A DNA stretch of 64,000 nt, taken from NCBI GenBank assembly GCA_036768485.1, contig JAVLUZ010000191.1:1454472-1518471 (forward strand). The letters run 5' to 3'. Below the pieces are notes generated by a model, which ran no database searches, was not told the DNA's origin, and saw only the letters and a program-made list of their open reading frames with translations. Positions 57,617 through 64,000 of this stretch are shown in pieces (the first letter of the stretch is position 1; the number at the start of each line of letters is the position of its first letter). Source of the DNA: Mermis nigrescens (lineage: Eukaryota; Nematoda; Enoplea; Mermithida; Mermithidae). Position numbers and translations under genes: made by a program.

Positions 57617-58130
57617 TGGTTTTATACGGGTCAAATGGATGCAATACAATGTGCTAACTACAGCATGACGAATACACTTAAATCTAGATGATGTCTAACG
57701 AAATAACCCAAACTCTGTGCAATCACCAAAGATTTTCCAGGTATTCGATTACCTCAGGCAACATTGATTTTCAGATCGAGTAAAAAATTTGTATGAGTTA
57801 GGCTTAAAATATACCACAAGAGAATTGAAAATATGATAAAGGCATTGATCAATGCTAAAGATATAGAATCCAATTTTGAAAATAAAGCCTGAGCTGTTGG
57901 ATCAACTAGCTTGGGATTTCGCATTGATCTTTTTGTAAATTTTATGAGATGTTATATGGGAAAATGCATGTAGAAGCAAATTGTTTCGCGTTTAGTATAC
58001 AGAATTTCGAAATGTAACATTTTGCTCTTTACAGGCGAATAATTCTCACAGGTGCAAAACACGAGCATGAGTTGCATATAGTATATATAAAATAGTCTCA
58101 GCAATGCTGAACGATGCCAAATTAAATGAT
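57617..58130 (+). pseudogene. TBP-like gene, right-arm copy, decayed
   Basis: Mirror of 55630-56145, with many small indels and substitutions. It is recognisable by nucleotide match (for example AGGTATTCGATTACCTCAGG, GTGCAAAACACGAGCATGAG) but with no frame longer than about 70 codons. Confidence 0.75.
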
Positions 58131-58134
58131 AATT

Positions 58135-58365
58135 TCCAAACTTTGCAAAAGAAATTTTCAAACTTTACAAAAAATTTTGCAAACTTTACAAAAAAATTTC
58201 GAACTTTACAAAAAATTTTCCAAACTCTGCAAAATTCCTATGCTTAAGCACACAAAAATAATTCCAAACTTTACAAAAAAATTTTCAAACTTTACAAAAA
58301 TTTTCCGAACTTTACAAAAAAATTTCCAAACTTTACAAAAATTTTTTCCAAACTCTGCAAAACTT
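58135..58365. repeat. Minisatellite, about 23-bp unit, right arm
   Basis: Mirror of 55410-55630: CCAAACTTTACAAAAAATTT units with the same single interruption. Confidence 0.85.
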
Positions 58366-58734
58366 TATATGAAAACCTTAGACATGGATAAGATTAGGTG
58401 CTCGTCTATGTGTGTGGTGTAAAGGGTTTTTGCAAAATAAAATTGGCCTCGGGACTTAGGAAATTAACATAATTTAAATAATGTGTAAATATCGCCTTTT
58501 TTAATCGTTTTCTGTTATACTTGAGAAACTCAACATGGCATTCTTATCAAAAAATTCCAGCAATTTTTGCTTACATATTGCTCGCTCATTTTTAAGCCAA
58601 AAATAATCTCCAATTGCATCGTAGCGTTGAAATGGGAGTGTATTAGCTAAAACGATGCAACCTATGATTGGAAAAACATGGCTGATGAAAATACAGAATT
58701 ACTTACTATTTATAACTTTATTAGGTTCGAGACA

Positions 58735-59830
58735 GGAATCAAAACTTTTCTGGGTACCCTCGCCTGCAGTACTAAATAATTAGTTTTACTGCCTTTCTTA
58801 CGCGTTTTCAATTGCATACAAATCGTCAGTTTTTTTGTTTCAATTTTTTGCAATTTAGGCTCATAAAAAATACCCTCGCTCTTTACCCGTTTTGGTTCTC
58901 TAGAACATAAACGGGTGGGGTTCGAGCATATCTTTCTTTAATTTACGAAAAACTCCTGTCCGTGGGCAAAATCCTTTTTCAAAAGTGCGCTTATTTACTC
59001 AGTCGGACTTTATCTCCAATATTAGATTTAAAGACAGTGTTCTGTTCATCAATCACAAATGCTCTATTCAGATGTCCACGTCTCATTTTACGGTCACATT
59101 CAAACGGCGATGTATATTAATACGATGCTTGAAGGTGATTATAATTTTTCAAATCAAGTCGAGTAATATGTCAATATGGCTTATACGAATACTCTTTGTG
59201 AAGTACCTGCATATGTTCTTTTAACGTCAACGTTAAAACGTTCAACTACGCTTAATTGTTTGCTTCTGGTCATTGAAAAATTGATGGGTTCAGATCTTAA
59301 ATTTCTGGAATTCGCTTGTTTGCAAATTCAGTTTCTCCTGCAGTCCGTTTGCAGCTTGTACAGTTTTTCGACCAGATAATTTAAAATGCTGAAAAGCGGT
59401 CGAAACATCTTTTCAGACTTTTCATTCTAAGAAGGAAGAGACCCATCGCATTATTTTGAAAAAATGTCTACATGCAATTCAGAGATTCTGCAAAATTGCT
59501 CAATTACATCTTCGCTAAAAAGATTAGTCTACAATATCACATTGCCGACCAACAATGCCTTTCTAACACTTTTATTTCGTGAATAATGCTTGAGGACGGG
59601 TTTTTATTCTGTGTGTATAGATTGAGGTTGCTTTCTAGCCAGGCATACTTTTGTTCCTGAGCTGACGTCATTAAATATTTTTTTGATGCGAGTGTAAAGT
59701 TGATTAACAGTGTATCCACTTTTATTAGTTATGTGAAAGCAGTTTCTTAAGTATTTTATCCATTCTTGAACAATTTTAGCGTCCATCTGACATAAACAGC
59801 ATTCTAGTTTTAGTTCTTACCGTCTAATGC
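58735..59830 (-). pseudogene. Integrase, right-arm copy, decayed
   Basis: Mirror of 53934-55059. Short matching frames remain (59537-59786 for the N-terminal helix region), but the catalytic core is broken by numerous indels. Confidence 0.75.
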
Positions 59831-59879
59831 AACAATTTTGTCACAAAACAGGGTCAGAAGCGGTACTATGTTATAGTTT

Positions 59880-60540
59880 TCCTCAAAGATGGATCCAATT
59901 TTTCAGTAAGCAGACACTCATTCACTTCTGTTTGGCGGGATTTCGGTGCAAGGACCGTTTCGGCTTAAATTTCGAACACTACGATGACTGTCTGATATAG
60001 AAGAGATGTTTGAGCAAGCTATTCAAGATGCTCAAGCGACCACCCCGCAATTTTATTCTGATAGGCATACAAATTGGGCGTTTATGCCTTGACTCAATAT
60101 TAGTCCCCTTCACTCAGCGTCGGTAATCAGACGCTGATAAAAGTTTTCAGTATTATAAAACATAGAACGAGCCCTTGACGAATATGATTTTTCAAGGTAG
60201 TAGTAGTAGACAAACAACACAATTAGACAGAAGAAGGCATTACCGATGCGCCATTAACCGATAATTTACATCTACCCCGAGCTGTTGTTACAGGAAATAA
60301 CTGAAATAGACAAGAGCCTAAATTAAGGAGTGTTATTAGAAGGCGTAAGGCATTGTTTGCAAAAGCAGCTAGCTAGACCCAATGCATATGTATTCTTGTT
60401 AGCATTCTGGTGTATTTGCAAATTAAAGTTCACTCAGACAATATTTTGTTTATGAGGGCCGGAGCCGGCAAAATAATTAATTTGCGCGTAGATAATAATC
60501 GCTACAACCCTGATGACAAAATAGCTGACCTTTCGTAACT
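59880..60540 (+). pseudogene. Polymerase B N terminus, right-arm copy, decayed
   Basis: Mirror of 53110-53870. Many frame changes. The end (60434-60530) retains the block around A-G-K-I-I-N-L-R-V-D in readable form. Confidence 0.7.
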
Positions 60541-60678
60541 TTAATGAACCCCATATAATTGCTATAATAACATAATTAATTACAAGTGGCGCTTGTGAAC
60601 ACGGAGCCGCTGTGGAAGTGGCGCTTGTGGGGGTGGCAGCAGCCCAGACTCCACAGGGACTGCTACCCCCAACACATA

Positions 60679-60776
<98 letters not shown>
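60679..60776. repeat. (CA)n microsatellite in the terminus, right arm
   Basis: Mirror of 52922-52998. Confidence 0.9.
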
Positions 60777-60777
<1 letters not shown>

Positions 60778-61465
60778 TGACAATGTTGTTTCGGAACAAG
60801 TTGTTTCGGAACCAACTGTTACTGTAAAAAATGAAGCTGATAGGCACCATCTATATAAACATTCTAAAATTGGTTAAAAATCTTTTTCCCTAAAGCTTGC
60901 TTTATACTACTTTACACTTTACACCAGCTTTACACTGTACACTAGCCCCTCCCCAAAATACAACAATATTACCTTAACCCTCACCCACAACTTATATTGC
61001 CTTTGTTCCGGAACAAGTTGTTTCGGAACCAGCTGTTAATGTAAAAAAATCGATAAAATGCGGAGGAACCCCCTTTTCGGACACTAAGCCATTTGCGCCC
61101 TGGCGCGATCTCGATTTTTGGGCGGGGCGTAGATCCGCCTCATCCACCGCCCCCGCTTCAGCCGGCATCCTATGCTACAACACAGGCCCTGGTTTGTCCA
61201 GGCAGACCGAACTCCTATGTTATAACACTACACACGCTATAAGATAAGGTCCTAGGGGCGCGGGGTATACTACTAATATTAATTCAACTTCATCCGCGCG
61301 TCAGTAAAATTCAAAGAAAAACTTTCTAAGCGACCTCAGAAAAGTAAACAAGACTGATCTACGAGAAAATTTCACCAGAGATCGACCAATATTCCAGGAA
61401 GAAGGGGTCGGCGGAAAAAATTTAAAAAAAGATGCAAAACGCAATCCTACTTTCTGCGCCAAATA

Positions 61466-62376
61466 TGTCACGCCCGAATTTCGCGTCACTAAATTATTCG
61501 CTTCTTGTAGCTTATTTTCACTTATTTATCTGCAATTCTTTTAATTGAAGCTTACACAATTTATCAATGGGATAGACTTTGGGTGTTAATCCTCGTTTTG
61601 TATGCGTGTGGGTAGATGAACAACAATGATATAACAGTTTGCAATTTTATTTGAAAAATTAATAAAATGAAACTTACAAAATTCCGATTCGTTGAGGCGT
61701 AAATTAAGAATAAGATACGCGCGAAACGTTGGGTGCTGGCAGGTTCTAATTGCGCGGCTAAAGGCGGCTAAGAAAAATTAACAAAATACTTGTCGCTTAA
61801 AATGTCAGATTATCGTCAGAGAACGAGAGAAACGGAAACTTAGAGACGAGGTCGATGATAATGTGCTAGGTCAATGGAGAAAGAGCCTAGACTTTGAGTC
61901 GCGCAGCTTTTATAGGTGGTCGGTGTTTTTGGCGAGCAGTTTTGATTAATTATTTTGGCTACTTCCTCGCTCACTTTTTCTCAGTTGCTTTCCTCATTTT
62001 CGCATCTGCTCTGTCTGGTCTTCAAAACCAGTTTTAACCGGTTTTTAAGCATGATAATGTTCTTTCATAGTGTAGAACCCGGTGTTTGCCTTCTTCCGCC
62101 TCATCGAACGATAATACGAAAATGAATGTTATTAATACAACTGATTTAACATAGTGATTATACATAAACATTACTTATTACATTAAATGCTCGTAAATAC
62201 AGCAATAGGATATTTACGTATTTGGTATAATTGAATACTTATATTAGCATGGATAAATATAGTTTCGTAATATATTATAAGACCATTTGACCATTTATAT
62301 TACGATTTGCTACATATTCTTATAAATATATGTATTATACAAGTGATTTAAATAATTACAATCGGCATACGTGACA
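61466..62376 (-). repeat. LTR with PBS, right arm
   Basis: Mirror of 51333-52238, 911 bp, with TATA at 61907-61914 (minus strand). Confidence 0.75.
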
Positions 62377-62699
62377 AAATGAAGCAGATAGTATGAGTAG
62401 GCATTTAAATAGTGTAAAGTGATGTATAGTGAAAAGTGGGGTACAGTGTAAAGTGGTATAAAGTGTAGAGTGTGGTATAAAGTGTAAAGTGGTGTAAAGT
62501 GTAAAGTAGTGTCAAGTGAAAACTTTTTTCATCCCCTTTCTTATCTATTTCTAACATAGACTAACCTTATACTGTATTGTGGTGTAAAGGAACCCCATCT
62601 TGTCCTAAGAGCTTTTTGTTACAAGCGTCAGTGTGAGGTGCCCCGGTGGCGCTTGTGGATTTCAGTGGAGCTTGTGGACCCAGAGGGACTCACACCCCC

Positions 62700-62741
<42 letters not shown>

Positions 62742-63524
62742 TTGATGTGTTTACATTTCTGAATGCTACTAAATATCTCTTTGTAGAACACTGTACTGAG
62801 ACCCTTCCCAGCAAACCGTGGCAGGTTGAGCTGTGTCTGGTCATGCTATCTGTTGATTTTAATTTGTAATGACTCTCTGGGAAAAGTGCTACCAACACTC
62901 ATCTCATTGGCACCATCTCTGAAAAACAATACCTGCAACTAAAATCAGCACTTTTTACAGAGTTTGCGCCAAAATTGTGCATCTTCTTTTCTTGTTTATA
63001 TAAAGTTCGAGTCATCTATCATTTGCATTTGATACGGCTGAAAATTATAGCTTCTGTTGAATTTTCTGAATAATGCGTGAAAACTTTATGCTTGTTGCAA
63101 CTGAATGTATATATTCTGCCGCAGAATTTCGTCAATCAACTGGTTCTTCGTTTCATACAAAAGTGCTGTGATGCCGATATACTCTTATTTTCATGGGTAC
63201 TTCTCAAAATTTTCTTAAACGTTTTGCAAATAGAATATTTATCCTACCCCTACAATTTCAGCCCGATTCAACCCTTGGTTCTTGAGATAGGCCTCTTCAA
63301 GATTTTTCCCTGGAATATTTTCCACCCCTGTCCCTAGGCTTGTAGGTCCAGGCAGGCCTCCCACCCTCGACCCTAACTACCTTCCATTAGGCAGGTTCGA
63401 ACAGGCCCCACCCAGCCACTCGCCCCCTGCTGCGACCTCGATTTTGGACCGGGGAGCGGGTCGCCTATCTTATAGCTTACTACAACTATAAGATAAGGTC
63501 CACAAGGTGGCAGGGTATACTACT
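62377..63524 (-). repeat. Outer Maverick-type terminus, right arm
   Basis: Mirror of 50131-51332. Ends GGGTATACTACT at 63524, with (CA)n at 62703-62739. Confidence 0.65.
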
Positions 63525-64000
63525 CCTATGGAAGGTAATTCCAGCTGCAGTTTGAGAAATAAATAAATAACACAACACTTTATTTTTATATGAAGTGATC
63601 AAAATCTGAATCAAAGAAAACTGAAATCATTTGTTTTACAAACCTTAACTGAACACAAGTCCCACTGACCGCAGTTGCGATGGTTTAGACGTGCGGCGAG
63701 GCACTAAGCATGCGATAAAAAGTAGCATCAAAGGAATTTTGGACACGACAAGAATAAGTAGCAAGATGACCAGTACAACTAAATGCAGCAGTGCATAATG
63801 ATAGGCGCTGAAAATTTAATACTTCTTATATGTGAAATGCCGAAGCGAGCTGCTCGTCGCGATTCATAATCGGAGCGGATCAAAAACCAAAGAGGTAAGG
63901 CGTTCTTTTAGTTCACCACCTCAGTGTAAACTTTAAATCATCAGAACTAACTCCGTTTTGACCTTACACAAACTCAAGTTAAATTCATCGTGTAGCCCTT

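Larger units (their letters stand above)
52427..61274. mobile_element. Inner Maverick/Polinton remnant, inverted-duplicated
   Basis: Bounded by AGTAGTATACCCTG at both ends with AATATT on each outer side (a 6-bp duplication is the Maverick rule, but AATATT is self-complementary, so it proves nothing here). Carries pPolB N terminus, integrase, TBP-like and ATPase genes twice, in mirror orientation, plus one pX-like gene at the centre. Capsid, protease and most of the polymerase are missing. Confidence 0.8.
49649..64000. mobile_element. Large palindrome built from nested Maverick/Polinton and LTR sequences
   Basis: The sequence from 49649 rightward is the reverse complement of the sequence from 64000 leftward, with scattered substitutions and indels, until the arms meet near 56668. 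Each arm contains AGTAGTATACCC termini at two depths (50131 and 52427; 63524 and 61274), an LTR, and Maverick genes. The flanks of the outer terminus are inverted (CATAGG and CCTATG), not directly repeated, so the symmetry extends past the element ends: an inverted duplication, not simply long TIRs. The right border is beyond the window. Confidence 0.85.

Noticed and set aside
52427..61274. A simple Maverick with very long TIRs
   Set aside because: Flanking LTR and outer terminus are also inverted, so the symmetry goes beyond the element; inverted duplication explains it better.

Overview
The window is repeat-dominated DNA from an AT-rich animal (metazoan) genome. It has long (GT)n tracts, tRNA-derived repeats, hAT-, Tc1- and LINE-like elements, Ty3/gypsy-type LTR elements with TG...CA ends, and Maverick/Polinton genes. 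I see no bacterial gene architecture. The species cannot be named from the sequence. The only plausible host genes are two copies of a small secreted Cys-containing peptide.

Region by region. 1-6556: the 5' part of a minus-strand Ty3/gypsy-like element (LTR, PBS, gag, env-like glycoprotein, then a membrane anchor in the same reading frame as an aspartic protease, with the reverse-transcriptase leader cut by the window edge). The order gag-env-PR-RT is unusual. 6557-9600: no recognisable gene. 9990-11475 and 27040-29366: two copies of one segment carrying an LTR with an adjacent polypurine tract; the second copy holds an 875-bp TIR insert. 13808-19280: a near-perfect 5.5-kb palindrome (foldback element) with one C2H2 zinc-finger gene on each arm, flanked by TGTTGTA, and inserted into a repeat whose uninterrupted paralogue lies at 11994-12211. 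20139-27052 and 37618-43867: a segmental duplication carrying the secreted-peptide gene; one copy contains a 483-bp TIR element absent from the other. 29367-31840: the 5' part of a second gypsy-like element (LTR, PBS, broken gag), cut by a 5.6-kb hAT element (31849-37434) that is itself riddled with smaller insertions. 44102-44870: the 3' coding end of a LINE. 45930-48740: a cluster of short TIR elements.

49649-64000: a second, larger palindrome of at least 14.3 kb, running off the right edge. Each arm reads, from outside inward: Maverick-type terminus, gypsy-like LTR plus PBS, second Maverick-type terminus, N-terminal part of a protein-primed DNA polymerase B, retroviral-like integrase with chromodomain, TBP-like protein, and packaging ATPase. 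A pX-like small gene lies next to the centre. The left arm keeps intact TBP-like and nearly complete ATPase reading frames; the right arm is badly decayed. Polymerase catalytic domains, capsid and protease genes are absent, so the element cannot be autonomous as it stands.

The most interesting system is this Maverick fragment. It encodes a two-repeat TATA-binding-protein homologue that keeps all four DNA-intercalating phenylalanines. A near-identical 16-bp TATA-like motif (TTATTTATARACAAAA) sits in both of its divergent intergenic regions, which suggests an element-encoded transcription start system. Second in interest is the gag-env-protease organisation at the left edge.
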